The notes: generated from the letters alone by a model not told the origin. Counted from the stretch's first letter, positions 16,369 through 25,789 are shown. The stretch: DNA of 64,000 nt from Parapedobacter tibetensis (GCF_024704835.1 NZ_JAMXBE010000004.1:186001-250000); one strand, 5' to 3'. Translations and numbers: made by a program.

Positions 16369-17829
16369 TTAGTTACAGCAGAATTCTGGATTGAAATCCG
16401 TCCAGCCAGCTGTCCAAACAGGCTGACCTGGTTGGAATGCACCCTTATATGTCGTGGCGTTTCCGAATGCCGGGGAACTGCTTCTTGGTATCAATAAAGC
16501 TGGATTGTAGGATGCCGCAGTGGAACAAGAGTAGAATGGATTGCTTGCAGTTGTCGGCCCTAATTGCAAGAAATTATTTGCCAAAGTCACAGATTGGTTA
16601 TTTATATTCCCGAACAAAATTGAGGGCTTGGGCGTATTGATAACCTCGACAGAATCGGTATATCCGTGAACAACGTTGTTTACGAAAGTAGAAGGATTAG
16701 TGATGCCGGTAGTGCGGCCATACTCAATCCCCGTAGGGAATCCTGCAATAATTGATCTGGTCATATTCAATGATGTAGCCCTTCTCCATCGATTACCATC
16801 CTGAAGATCAGTCAAATTACTGTTATTGGCATATCCCAATAATGTAAAATTAACTAAGATAGGATTTGTCTTAGGGTTTGCTCCACTACCGGATCCATCA
16901 TTATCGGATTCTATACCATTGGAATCTGAGTTTCCACCACTGGTACTGTGAGTCGAATTGGGATCCTTTAAGCCCAGTGCATACTGAATGGTGCCGGTAT
17001 ATCCAAAGTCAAAATCAAAATCGTCATCGTCCGTACCGATGGCCACCAAGTGGTCGGCATTCACCGTGCCTCCGAAAAATTCAAAGGCGTCATCCGCACT
17101 GTAAGAAACCTGGATGTGTGACAATGTCGTACCAGATCCTACTCCTCCAAGGGTAAGACCGTTAATTTCATTCCCTTCAGCCAATCTGTACCCTGGATAT
17201 TCAATCCGTACATATTCAATAATTCCTGAATTATCGTTGTTAATGTTGTTGGCAGTACCACCGAAGGTGATGTCCGTGCCGGCTGGCTGAGGTATGCCTT
17301 CAATCCGGACTGGAGTTGTGCGATTAGTTGTAGCCCTTCCAAGGACTACGATTCCGCCGAACTGACCAGCAGTACTACATGTGCCCGAAGAACAACCTAC
17401 CCGTTGGGGCGTGGTGAAGACGATCGGATTTCCTGCGGTACCTTGTGCAATTAATCTAGCGGTCTTCGGTACCACCAATACGCCGGCCAACGTTTGCGGG
17501 CCAAACGCTGGATCATTATATGTCTTCGTCGCACCAGTGACAATGACCGTTCCGGGATCAATGGTCAGCGTTTGACCGGGTGCCACATAGGCAACACCAT
17601 CAAGCAACCAGTTGTTGGCATTCGAAAGACTGCTTACCGTAATGATGCCACTGGCATTCACGGGAATGGAAACACAAGGTCGGCCGTTATTCAGCGCCCC
17701 AGCAGTGGCAGATTGGTCGAAATTTCCCTCGCCAGAGTCAAATTTGTTTTTTTCGCAGCTTGTAAAGCTTACGCCCGTAATTGCGACGCTTGCCGCAATC
17801 AACATCGATTTAACAAAATTTAGTTTCAT
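16369..17829 (-). CDS. Asp-rich beta-helix-like lipoprotein, paralog 3 of 3
   Basis: A 486-residue exported lipoprotein (lipobox SFTSC, Cys about 25), first of the three paralogs after the TonB receptor. Clear landmarks: GRPCVSIPVNASGIITVSSL, RVGCSSGTCSTAG, EVNGLTLGG-type helix rung, VSYSADDAFEFFGG, the very acidic TDDDDFDFDFGYTG, the STHSTSGGNSDSNG insert and the terminal DFNPEFCCN. The gene starts about 100 bp after the receptor gene and is probably co-transcribed with it. The family role is not established; Ca2+ binding by the Asp block and cargo capture for the receptor are inferences. Confidence 0.77.
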   Translation of the reverse strand: MKLNFVKSMLIAASVAITGVSFTSCEKNKFDSGEGNFDQSATAGALNNGRPCVSIPVNASGIITVSSLSNANNWLLDGVAYVAPGQTLTIDPGTVIVTGATKTYNDPAFGPQTLAGVLVVPKTARLIAQGTAGNPIVFTTPQRVGCSSGTCSTAGQFGGIVVLGRATTNRTTPVRIEGIPQPAGTDITFGGTANNINNDNSGIIEYVRIEYPGYRLAEGNEINGLTLGGVGSGTTLSHIQVSYSADDAFEFFGGTVNADHLVAIGTDDDDFDFDFGYTGTIQYALGLKDPNSTHSTSGGNSDSNGIESDNDGSGSGANPKTNPILVNFTLLGYANNSNLTDLQDGNRWRRATSLNMTRSIIAGFPTGIEYGRTTGITNPSTFVNNVVHGYTDSVEVINTPKPSILFGNINNQSVTLANNFLQLGPTTASNPFYSCSTAASYNPALLIPRSSSPAFGNATTYKGAFQPGQPVWTAGWTDFNPEFCCN

Positions 17830-17928
17830 TGTTTTGATTTTTTAATTAATGAATCGTGTATGAAAAAAGCACATCGTGCCCTGGTAATGTTCATTCAATT
17901 CTTTTTTGTCGGTATTTTCATGATGGAG

Positions 17929-20900
17929 CTAAAAGTTATAGGTGAATGAAAGGGTTGCAGCCCTCCCTGTTTTGATTCGATAGGTCACCCGGTCACCGCT
18001 GTCTTTCTCAAAAGCAGTTGTGCCATTAACCAATCTCCAACCTAAAGCTGGGCCGGTTTCTGAATCCATGATTTCTTCGTACGCACTGATATTCTGATAA
18101 AACAAGATGTACTCATCCAGCAGGTTGCTCAGATTCAGCTTCAATTCCGCACGTTGCTTTAGCAACCGTGCGTTAACCTGGATATCCAGTAGATTACGTC
18201 CGTTTTCATATTCCACGCCTTGGGGTTGCAAATCTATGGTATTGCTTCGGTGGCCCGACCGGTTGTAGCTGGCCGTCAGGCCGATGATATTCCCCTGATA
18301 GGATAGTCCGGCATTGGCGATCCACGGGGCTTGTCCATAGAGCGGTCGGTCTAGGCTTGGTAGGCGTTCGGCCTCTATAAATTCTCCGGGCAAGGGTTGT
18401 GTCTGTACCTCTACCTTAGATTTGATCAACGTACCGTTGCCGAATATCACCAGGTTATGGAGCCATTGCTTATCCGCAATAAATCCCAGCGATTTGCGGA
18501 ACTCTACTTCCAGCCCGTAATTGACCGCCGCATGCTGGTTCTGGAAAATATATTGCCTAGCCCGTGCAAGGACTAATTCAATAGGATCATGCAGCTTCTT
18601 GTAAAACCCAGAAACTGAAACAATCTCCCCAGCAGTGGGATACCATTCATAGCGCAAATCCAAGTTTTCTACAATCGTGGAAATCAGCTGCTTGCCGGAA
18701 ATATTCGCGTCCAGTTCATAATCGTAGAAACCGAAGTAGGCCGTCTCCCGGAAATCAGGTCGGATGGCGGTCTTGCTATACGCGACTCGTACATTCATTT
18801 GGGAAGTTAAGCCGTACGTTACGTTGACCGATGGCAGCACACGCCAGTTCTTTTCGCCGGTTGTGCTGAACAGCGTGAAATGATCGGGAATCTCTCCGAA
18901 TCGGTTGATGATATACTGTTCCTGCCGGTTACCCAGGTTGTAATGCTCCATGCGAATGCCATACACCAATCGCAGCTTCTGAAAGAAGCGCTGGTCCAGC
19001 ATGGCGTATGCAGCATGGGTTTCCATCGTGCCATCAAAGGCGGGGCCGTTCAGCATTTCTGCATAATAGTAGGCTAAGCCTTCTCCAACGCCAATATTAT
19101 CCGGATCAAGTAAGACATGATAGGGTTGTTCAAAGGAGTGAAAGCTTCCATATAGCCCATAAGGAATCATGCGGTTCACACCAAGGGTGCGATGTTTATG
19201 CCAACCGTTGTATCCCACTTTGGCGGTATTGCGTACGCTATGACCAAGATCAAAATCTCGGCTAAGCGCTACACCCCAATTGTAATCGGTTTCCTTGACT
19301 TGGGTCCACATCCGGTAGTCATAATCATTATCCACACGACTGGGGTTATAGATATTCGGTGTCTGGAAATACTCCACCCCGCCTACGTCAGCGGTCTTCC
19401 AATAACGGAGCCTGCGTTGATCCAGCACCTGCTGCCCGATGCGCGTCATCCCACCGGAATAGGCCAACCTGATACCTGTACTACCTAACAGGTTCTCGCC
19501 TTCCAGTTTGTGCTGCCAAACTTCGGTTGTCTGCGGCTCCTGGAACATCTCCCGGTATTTGTTGAGGTTATCTCCACCAAGGTTCAGGCGATAAGCCTCA
19601 TTGAAATTATCGTCAAAAATACGGGAATACATATTCTTCAATGCTAGTTTAAAACTTTCACCCTGCAAGCCAAGGTTCAATACAGCGCCCACCGTACTAT
19701 TGAAGCGGTAGGAACGGCCGCTGCCATTCTCCAAACTATCCATATAATTGCTTGCTATCGCGCTTCCGGCGCCACCTTGCCCCCTCACATTATTGAAATC
19801 GGCAATGTTCTGTTGGTTACGGTAGGTCGCCCCACCGGCAAAACCGGCCCGTAGACCATTTTTCAGGTCATAGATGCGACCGAGGGCAAAACGCATGTTC
19901 TGGTGCGGGAACGCCTGGTAATTGTTAACCGATAAACCTTCGGCATTCAGCCGTTTGCTTTGAGCAATCGCATCGAGACTACTGTAAGGCGCGTCACTGC
20001 CGGGCCGAAGGGGAAAATCATTGCCGGGTTCGCCTGGGGGCGGTATATCTACGCCACTCGGAAATCGCCATGGAATAAGGTTGGCCGGCTCCTTACGCTG
20101 CCCATCGTCAAACCCAAGATAATCCCAGCCCCTCCGTTCGCCCAGCATCAGGAAATCCTTTCCCGTGCTCCGACTATTATAACCTGTACCAATCGTGATG
20201 CTAGTGAAATTTTCTTCCGGGATATCCAGCGTATTCACCGATATCTGCCCGCCGCTGAACTCGGCAGACATATCTGGCGTAGCCGTCTTATTGACCACCA
20301 CATTGCTTACCAGTTCCTGTGGCAGCACGTCAAAGGAAAAATTCCGGCGGTTCATGTTCGTACTGGGCAATACCACGCCATCGATCATGGCTTGGTTGTA
20401 ACGTTCTGTCAATCCGCGTACCACCACATACTTGTTGTCTACGGTGGTTACCCCGCTCACACGCCTCAAAACCTGCCCCATGTTGTTGTCGGGGGTGCGG
20501 CTAATCTGCTCCGCGGAAATCCCATCGGTGATGGAAGCGGCGTTTTTCTGCTGGGCATACAGGCCCTCGATGGAAGCCCGCTGGTAGCTGGCGGTTACGC
20601 TCACTTCGCCCAGGGCGGCGCTGGCCGGTTGCAGGGACACGTCCAATGGGGTCTGCGCCCCTTCGCGCACTACCACATCGGTGATGCGCTTGGTCTGGAA
20701 GCCAAGGAAGGAGACTTCTATGGTATACGTGCCGGGATCCAACGGGAAATTGAAGCCTCCATCTACACTGCTTTGGAGAGAACGGTTGGGCTCCACGACT
20801 TTCACCGTAGCCCCAGCCAGCGGTTCGCCACGCTCATCCACCACCTTGCCAGACACGCGTCCGGGCTGTTGTTCTCTGAATAACAGTACGGTCCTGGTGT

Positions 20901-21243
20901 CAACAATCTGGTAGCCAACCTGCGTATTCCGAAGCAATCTTTTGAGTATCTGCGTAAACTTCATGCCTTGCTCGGCATGAACGCTGACTCGCCGGTTTCG
21001 GTCGAATAACATCCGGTTGTAATTGATCGAGATACCAGCGCGTTCTCCCAGATCACTTAAGGCTTCCTCAATGGTCACTTCGCGGACACTCATGACCACC
21101 GGTGTCATGTTTACATGTTGTTCAAGGGGTTTAGAAAGGGTGTCGTTAGCCAATAACAGGATTACCAAAGGCATTAACATAAGTTTCCTTAGTTTTAGAT
21201 TGGAATAAAATTTGTTTCTTTGTATAAAGATTCCTATATCCAT
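17929..21243 (-). CDS. TonB-dependent receptor with STN and carboxypeptidase-like domains
   Basis: An 1104-residue outer-membrane receptor. Order: signal region with a hydrophobic segment (LMLMPLVILLLA), STN domain (about 50-115, the part that signals to FecR), CarboxypepD_reg domain (about 128-205), plug (about 225-345, with RRVSGVTTVDNKYVVVRGL), then a 22-strand-type barrel ending in TLSFTYNF with terminal Phe. The start at 21243 is chosen because it gives a plausible signal; the open frame runs 41 codons further upstream. STN plus the adjacent FecR and ECF sigma genes mark it as a transducing, self-regulated receptor. The cargo is unknown; the three linked lipoproteins suggest a dedicated surface system. 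Confidence 0.92.
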   Translation of the reverse strand: MDIGIFIQRNKFYSNLKLRKLMLMPLVILLLANDTLSKPLEQHVNMTPVVMSVREVTIEEALSDLGERAGISINYNRMLFDRNRRVSVHAEQGMKFTQILKRLLRNTQVGYQIVDTRTVLLFREQQPGRVSGKVVDERGEPLAGATVKVVEPNRSLQSSVDGGFNFPLDPGTYTIEVSFLGFQTKRITDVVVREGAQTPLDVSLQPASAALGEVSVTASYQRASIEGLYAQQKNAASITDGISAEQISRTPDNNMGQVLRRVSGVTTVDNKYVVVRGLTERYNQAMIDGVVLPSTNMNRRNFSFDVLPQELVSNVVVNKTATPDMSAEFSGGQISVNTLDIPEENFTSITIGTGYNSRSTGKDFLMLGERRGWDYLGFDDGQRKEPANLIPWRFPSGVDIPPPGEPGNDFPLRPGSDAPYSSLDAIAQSKRLNAEGLSVNNYQAFPHQNMRFALGRIYDLKNGLRAGFAGGATYRNQQNIADFNNVRGQGGAGSAIASNYMDSLENGSGRSYRFNSTVGAVLNLGLQGESFKLALKNMYSRIFDDNFNEAYRLNLGGDNLNKYREMFQEPQTTEVWQHKLEGENLLGSTGIRLAYSGGMTRIGQQVLDQRRLRYWKTADVGGVEYFQTPNIYNPSRVDNDYDYRMWTQVKETDYNWGVALSRDFDLGHSVRNTAKVGYNGWHKHRTLGVNRMIPYGLYGSFHSFEQPYHVLLDPDNIGVGEGLAYYYAEMLNGPAFDGTMETHAAYAMLDQRFFQKLRLVYGIRMEHYNLGNRQEQYIINRFGEIPDHFTLFSTTGEKNWRVLPSVNVTYGLTSQMNVRVAYSKTAIRPDFRETAYFGFYDYELDANISGKQLISTIVENLDLRYEWYPTAGEIVSVSGFYKKLHDPIELVLARARQYIFQNQHAAVNYGLEVEFRKSLGFIADKQWLHNLVIFGNGTLIKSKVEVQTQPLPGEFIEAERLPSLDRPLYGQAPWIANAGLSYQGNIIGLTASYNRSGHRSNTIDLQPQGVEYENGRNLLDIQVNARLLKQRAELKLNLSNLLDEYILFYQNISAYEEIMDSETGPALGWRLVNGTTAFEKDSGDRVTYRIKTGRAATLSFTYNF

Positions 21244-21404
21244 AGGGATGAAGTGTTTTTTAATGTTTACAGCGTTAAAAACTATTGTTGGAAAGCCGTT
21301 CTGTTGGCGCAGAGCGGTTTTCTTTTTTCTAAATTTATTTCTTATCGAGACGAGTGCATGCTCCACCCGGATCCGATTCGTTGTTAGACATGTAGTAGCT
21401 TATG

Positions 21405-22439
21405 TCATCGGCATACCCCCCCCCACAAGGTGATTTTATCATTGTCCCCGGATACCCGGTAGTGCAGTTTTCCGCCGCTCATGATCTGCAGTTCGTCCAT
21501 CACCTCCTTGATGCTCTTCTTGTCAAACGTTGCATTGAACGGGCAATCGAGACCGGGATCTCCCTGCCACATGAACTGTATATTGTAGTACCGTTCTAAC
21601 TTCCTAAGGATGTTTTCCATCGGTTCATCCCGGAACACGAAACGGTTATGGGCCCAGCTATCCGCGTCTTCGGTGCGCTCCTTGTTCACGGCATAAGTAC
21701 CGTGGTCACGCTGATAGGTCAGTTCCATGCCGCTGGTCAGCACAGACAGCTGCCTTGTGCTGTCCTTGCTGAGTTCCGAAACTTCCACTTTTCCCGACTT
21801 GACCAGGACACTGGACTGGTTATCGGATGGATAGGAATAAACATTGAACGATGTCCCCAGCACGCGGGTCTGCAAGTTACCGGACCGAACGGTGAATGGC
21901 CGCAAGGTATCCCGTTTGACCTCAAAAAATGCTTCACCCTCCAGGAAAATATTCCGGTACGGCCCTTCCGCAAACTGATTCGGCCAGCTCAGGGTGCTTC
22001 CACCGCCTAAGTAAACGATGCTGCTATCCGGCAACACGACCTTTTTCTTTTCGCCCGGAAGGGTGGATTTGGTGACCAGTTGTACTAGCTTTTCGGTCTT
22101 GGACTCCTGCTGACCCAACTGGTAACTATACCAGCTCAATCCCACCGTAACAAACAATAGGGCTACGGCGGCATATTTCAGTAACCCATATCGGCGTTTG
22201 CGTACCGGCTCGCTATGCCCAATCCTGTCCCAAAGCTTATCCAGGCCTTGGGCTGCCCTGTTACCCTCAAGACGTGGCGCCGGCTCCTTCACCCATTGCT
22301 CATTAGCCAGTTCATCCAGCTCTTTTTCCGATAGGGTCCCGGCATGCAAGTGCCGGAACAGGAGTTTCTCCTGTAAGGGATTCGTGCGCCCCGCTAGGTA
22401 GAGTCTGAATAATCGCTTGATATCTTCCTTGCTTTCCAC
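21405..22439 (-). CDS. FecR-family anti-sigma factor
   Basis: A 344-residue one-span membrane regulator. The cytoplasmic N-terminus (about 1-82) reads DIKRLFRLYLAGRTNPLQEKLL; the membrane helix is about 85-105; the FecR domain with LPDSSIVYLGGGSTLSWP and EGEAFFEVKRDTLRPFTVRSG is about 125-225; and a DUF4974-type C-terminal domain (ERYYNIQFMW) follows. It would relay receptor status to the sigma factor encoded upstream. A run of nine G residues lies four codons before the stop, so a length change would alter the last residues. Confidence 0.95.
   Translation of the reverse strand: MESKEDIKRLFRLYLAGRTNPLQEKLLFRHLHAGTLSEKELDELANEQWVKEPAPRLEGNRAAQGLDKLWDRIGHSEPVRKRRYGLLKYAAVALLFVTVGLSWYSYQLGQQESKTEKLVQLVTKSTLPGEKKKVVLPDSSIVYLGGGSTLSWPNQFAEGPYRNIFLEGEAFFEVKRDTLRPFTVRSGNLQTRVLGTSFNVYSYPSDNQSSVLVKSGKVEVSELSKDSTRQLSVLTSGMELTYQRDHGTYAVNKERTEDADSWAHNRFVFRDEPMENILRKLERYYNIQFMWQGDPGLDCPFNATFDKKSIKEVMDELQIMSGGKLHYRVSGDNDKITLWGGVCR
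21416..21424 (-). repeat. G9 homopolymer near the 3' end of fecR
   Basis: Nine C on the plus strand, nine G in the coding strand. With nine the protein ends LWGGVCR; with eight or ten it would end in GMPMT at a stop about 10 bp further on. Confidence 0.9.
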
Positions 22440-22604
22440 GTTCGTTGTTATTTCCGGTTACCTAATGGGTACCCTTTATAACTATTGATCCACAAAACGC
22501 ATAGGTGGGTAGGTGACGGAGGTTACTTTTTCCTAAATGAATTATAACTTACTGGATGTCAATACGTAAAATTTTCGGAAAGATAAGGTGGCAAATGGCG
22601 GCTG

Positions 22605-23216
22605 CTAAATCAAACCCGAAAAAGAAAAAAAGCAGATAACCGACAACAGGGTATCGGGGGAATGGATTTCGAAATAGGTCCGTATCTGTTTGAGGGCGGT
22701 CTTGATGTGATACTTGACCGTATTTTGGGAGATATGGAGCTGACGCGAAATGGCATCACAGGACAGGCCCTTGTCTCGGCTCAGCAGGAAAACCGTTTTT
22801 GACTGCGGCGGAAGGGTTTCAATGGCCTCTTGGGCAAGCCGATGGGATTCCATGTAATCCAGACGTTCGGATACGGCATTTGAAATAGGCGCATGGGCCA
22901 GCTCATAAATGGGCGTTGCATTGGAACTGACCTCAAGCGACTTTTTTCGTAAGGCCTTCAACGCAATGTTTCGGCTGATGGTATTTAGAAAAGCATCGGC
23001 ATTGCGGATATCCCCTACTTTTGAACGGTTAGCCCAGAGATGGATAAAGACATCCTGGGCAAGGTCTTCCGCTTCATCGTCACAATGGACAAAACGCCGG
23101 ACAAAGTTCATCACCTTCACGACATACCGGAGGTAAATCTCATTAAAGGCTTCCCTATTGCCTGAACTGATCCCAGTTAACAATTCCTCCCCCGAATGAT
23201 TGGCAAACTTTTCCAT
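22605..23216 (-). CDS. ECF sigma factor (FecI-type) for the TonB-receptor module
   Basis: A 203-residue ECF sigma factor. Region 2 (about 22-90) includes NEIYLRYVVKVMNFVRRFV and DLAQDVFIHLW; region 4 (about 130-185) includes LPPQSKTVFLLSRDKGLSCDAISRQLHISQNTVKYHIKTAL. The C-terminal tail after about 188 is hydrophobic (LLSVICFFSFSG). Gene order sigma, fecR, receptor on one strand is the standard surface-signalling layout, so it most likely drives the receptor and the lipoprotein genes. Confidence 0.95.
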   Translation of the reverse strand: MEKFANHSGEELLTGISSGNREAFNEIYLRYVVKVMNFVRRFVHCDDEAEDLAQDVFIHLWANRSKVGDIRNADAFLNTISRNIALKALRKKSLEVSSNATPIYELAHAPISNAVSERLDYMESHRLAQEAIETLPPQSKTVFLLSRDKGLSCDAISRQLHISQNTVKYHIKTALKQIRTYFEIHSPDTLLSVICFFSFSGLI

Positions 23217-23402
23217 CAGTATAAGTTGTTTTTAAGTGGCAATGAAGCTTGCATGAGCAATTTGTTTATATCCATTTTTGAGTGGTAGCTCATGCAGGTT
23301 CCATCTCGCAATTGGTTAGTGCTTTCAAACGTTGTGCAAGATAGGGAGGTTATTTAAAGTTAATGTTAAATCTGGAATACGGTTTAAACCCAGCAATCTA
23401 AA

Positions 23403-24749
23403 TCATCGGACAAGGGGCACACCGGACTGTTTGTCGACCGCTATCCGTGTGTCCAAAATAATCTTGGGCGCAGTGGAAGCAGGCTGGGCGTAACGTTGGG
23501 ATTGGGCATTGGTGCCGGATAGCTGAGATAAGGCGGCTGCGACCAGCGGATCGGACTCGGCTCCCAAAGGGCGGAGCGGAAGTATCGACAATTCGTTGAC
23601 ACCGATATCGGGGGCAAGGCCTTCGGGATAATCACCGATTCCCTGTGCATTATATAGCTTGTAGACCAGTGGATGGAGGATCCAGCCGTCCGCAGGTGAG
23701 GGTTGCTGATGGTCCCGGATCACGAAAGCGGCCATGTCCTTGCCATGCGTCTGTTCCCCAATCCGGATGACGTCCATATAAGGTGCCAGGTTATTCACCA
23801 GCAGCTCCGCTGCTGAAAGGGTATGCCGGCCGGTTAAGAAGAAGACACGCGATAGGTTTAGTCGGCGGATTGCTAACCCTGACACGTTATGGTTGATGAA
23901 GGACAACTCCGCATCGAAGTTATTACGCTTGACCCCGGCATTCGTGTTGCCCCGGTATTCCGCAAAGATGTCCGCTCCATTGACCGGAGCTAGCAAAGCG
24001 GCAACCAATGCCGCCACAGGTACGTCACCTCCGGGATTGTAGCGTAGGTCGATGATGAGTTCGGAGACTCCGTGACTCCTGAAATAGTCAAATGCTTCCA
24101 TTACCGGCGAAAGGCGTCCCGAATCGAATCGATTCAGGAAAAGGTAACCCGTTTTCATACCTGTGCCCACCAAGTTGAACACATGCACGGGATTTTCGTT
24201 TATATGTGTCGCGACCAGGCTGATGGGCTCATCCATCCCGTCGATTTCCAGTTCCGCAATCCCATTGGCTATGCATCCATTGACCAAATCCGCGACGTTC
24301 CCTGCATCGGGTCTGATCGCATTGACTGTAACCACCCGTTGACCCCGTTTCAACCCACTGCGTGCTGCCATTGAGTTGGGTACAACCAGCGAGATGTAAA
24401 GCGCTAAATTCTGCCCGCTTTCTACGGCTACCAGATCGAGGCCGAAGTTTCCGGTCATGGTTTGCTGGTAAGTATCCGGCCGGGATGGATGGACCAACTC
24501 CGAGAAGCGGTCATCCCGATATCGGATGTCAGCAAAGAAATCTACCGGAGCCTTCCAACGTGCCGGATTTTTGGGCAGGTTACGGTTCCAGTAATAATAG
24601 ACCGCCATGCTGTCCAGCACCCAGTCATTGATTGCTTCATTACTACCGGGAGGATAGGACGGATCGGGTGCATCCTTCCTGCAGGCCCCAAGCAAAGCCA
24701 GAACGGCAAACAGGAATAACCCGTGAAAATAAAATCTAGATCTACACAT
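23403..24749 (-). CDS. S41 (C-terminal-processing-type) peptidase lipoprotein
   Basis: A 448-residue exported lipoprotein (lipobox LLGAC, Cys about 23). An N-terminal helical part carries NEAINDWVLDSMAVYYYWN, common in Bacteroidota S41 peptidases. A PDZ region follows (SMAARSGLKRGQRVVTVNAI), then the catalytic domain with LIIDLRYNPGG, the nucleophile Ser in TLSAAELL and the Lys in QTHGKDMA about 25 residues later. It is transcribed in the same direction, about 190 bp upstream of the sigma gene. Processing of FecR or of surface lipoproteins is possible but only inferred from position. Confidence 0.88.
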   Translation of the reverse strand: MCRSRFYFHGLFLFAVLALLGACRKDAPDPSYPPGSNEAINDWVLDSMAVYYYWNRNLPKNPARWKAPVDFFADIRYRDDRFSELVHPSRPDTYQQTMTGNFGLDLVAVESGQNLALYISLVVPNSMAARSGLKRGQRVVTVNAIRPDAGNVADLVNGCIANGIAELEIDGMDEPISLVATHINENPVHVFNLVGTGMKTGYLFLNRFDSGRLSPVMEAFDYFRSHGVSELIIDLRYNPGGDVPVAALVAALLAPVNGADIFAEYRGNTNAGVKRNNFDAELSFINHNVSGLAIRRLNLSRVFFLTGRHTLSAAELLVNNLAPYMDVIRIGEQTHGKDMAAFVIRDHQQPSPADGWILHPLVYKLYNAQGIGDYPEGLAPDIGVNELSILPLRPLGAESDPLVAAALSQLSGTNAQSQRYAQPASTAPKIILDTRIAVDKQSGVPLVR

Positions 24750-24825
24750 AACGGTCGCTTGTCGGATAGCAACAAAGATAACGGGTCAAGATGTAGTTAT
24801 TGTTAAATTTGGGTCGGGGACTAAA

Positions 24826-24895
24826 AAGGCTGACCTACTTATTTATGTAGATCAGCCTTGTCGCATGATGCGCCTTAATGTTATGATAACATTAA
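24826..24895. repeat. Two inverted repeats upstream of the S41 gene
   Basis: First: arms 24826-24838 and 24847-24859, 13 bp with one mismatch. Second: perfect 10-bp arms 24875-24884 and 24886-24895 around one base (TTAATGTTAT). They lie in the 361-bp gap 24750-25110, between divergent promoters, and may be operators or leftover terminators. The rest of the gap is AT-rich with no gene I can see. Confidence 0.6.
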
Positions 24896-25078
24896 TTAAA
24901 AAATCGGGGCAAAGGTAACACAAAAAATTGTTTACCTCAAAACGTTGTTGTTTATTTCACAGTCTTTTCTAACTTGTTCTTAACGGCTTTCCCCAGCACT
25001 TTGAATAATATATATTTAAATTATATATTAAGAAAACATTAAATTCCAATAACTTATCCGGGGTGGAAAGATTATACC

Positions 25079-25086
25079 TAACTTTG
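25079..25086 (+). promoter_or_regulatory. -7 element TAACTTTG upstream of the UspA fragment
   Basis: TAACTTTG fits TAnnTTTG and is 24 nt before the ATG at 25111. It may still drive the small membrane gene that follows. Confidence 0.5.
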
Positions 25087-25110
25087 TATTAGTTATTTCA
25101 GTCACATACC

Positions 25111-25209
25111 ATGCGAACCATCATCATTACCAACGATTTCTCGGAAGCAGCTACCCATGCCGCACAATACGCCGCTACGTTAAGTGGTCCGTTAGGTATT
25201 AAGAAGTGA
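25111..25209 (+). pseudogene. Truncated universal stress protein (UspA) N-terminus
   Basis: 32 codons reading MRTIIITNDFSEAATHAAQY and a little more, then a stop. This is the first strand and helix of a Bacteroidota UspA (usual length 270-280). The ATP-binding GxxGxxxxG end is missing. A deletion seems to have joined it to the following gene, 11 bp downstream. Confidence 0.75.
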
Positions 25210-25220
25210 ATAATATTTAC

Positions 25221-25382
25221 ATGATGGAAACGAACTATATAATCATTGGCCTGGTCCTGACAGCCGTCATTGTATTAATCATCTGGCTGATTAGAAGAAA
25301 CCAAAAGGACAGGAAAGATTTTGAAAGGACCGTAAATCAGTCTGAACTGAATCTTAAAAAACACAAAGAGGACGATATTTAA
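25221..25382 (+). CDS. Small single-span membrane protein (53 aa)
   Basis: Starts MMETNYIIIGLVLTAVIVL; one membrane helix (about 6-25), then a positively charged turn (IRRNQKDRKD) and an acidic/basic tail ending KEDDI. Proteins of this shape recur in Sphingobacteria without an assigned role. An ATG one codon later (25224) is also possible. It follows the truncated UspA gene by 11 bp. Confidence 0.7.
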   Translation: MMETNYIIIGLVLTAVIVLIIWLIRRNQKDRKDFERTVNQSELNLKKHKEDDI

Positions 25383-25420
25383 TAAAGGTGGCTACTTGTT
25401 CGGGGCGATTCATTGCCTTT

Positions 25421-25789
25421 TTAAAGAGCCTTTGGCGATTTCCGTTTGGAGGATTTGGCTTCCCCGTTGAATTGCAAGCACAGGGTAATCCAGTAATTCA
25501 GCCCTTCCCCGAATTGTACATTGGTGCCATCGACATACACGAAATCCTTCATCACCCGCCCCCCCATTACCGCTTGACGGCAATGGTCCTTTTCAAGTTC
25601 TGGTTTGGCCTGAACTTCACCGATGCGGCACAATAGTTCACTGTTCTTCACGCAAATGCACATCTTGTCGTTCACCATGAAACAGAGTCCTTGAAACATT
25701 GCCTTTTCTTCAATAGCCGGTTCCTTGACAACCAGTTGGTCAACCAATAACTCCCGGATACGATTGACTAGATTTTCGTTGAATGCCAT
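25421..25789 (-). CDS. TfoX N-terminal-domain protein
   Basis: A 122-residue protein starting MAFNENLVNRIRELL with KAMFQGLCFMVNDKMCICVKN and DFVYVDGTN, the pattern of TfoX_N proteins in Bacteroidota. In gammaproteobacteria TfoX/Sxy activates competence genes with CRP, but single-domain versions elsewhere have no shown role. The tail is basic (KSSKRKSPKAL). It is a single gene, convergent with the preceding small gene. Confidence 0.85.
   Translation of the reverse strand: MAFNENLVNRIRELLVDQLVVKEPAIEEKAMFQGLCFMVNDKMCICVKNSELLCRIGEVQAKPELEKDHCRQAVMGGRVMKDFVYVDGTNVQFGEGLNYWITLCLQFNGEAKSSKRKSPKAL

Noticed and set aside
19960-20883. 307-residue plus-strand open frame
   Set aside because: Lies wholly antisense within the TonB receptor gene, whose domains are clear; no family match.
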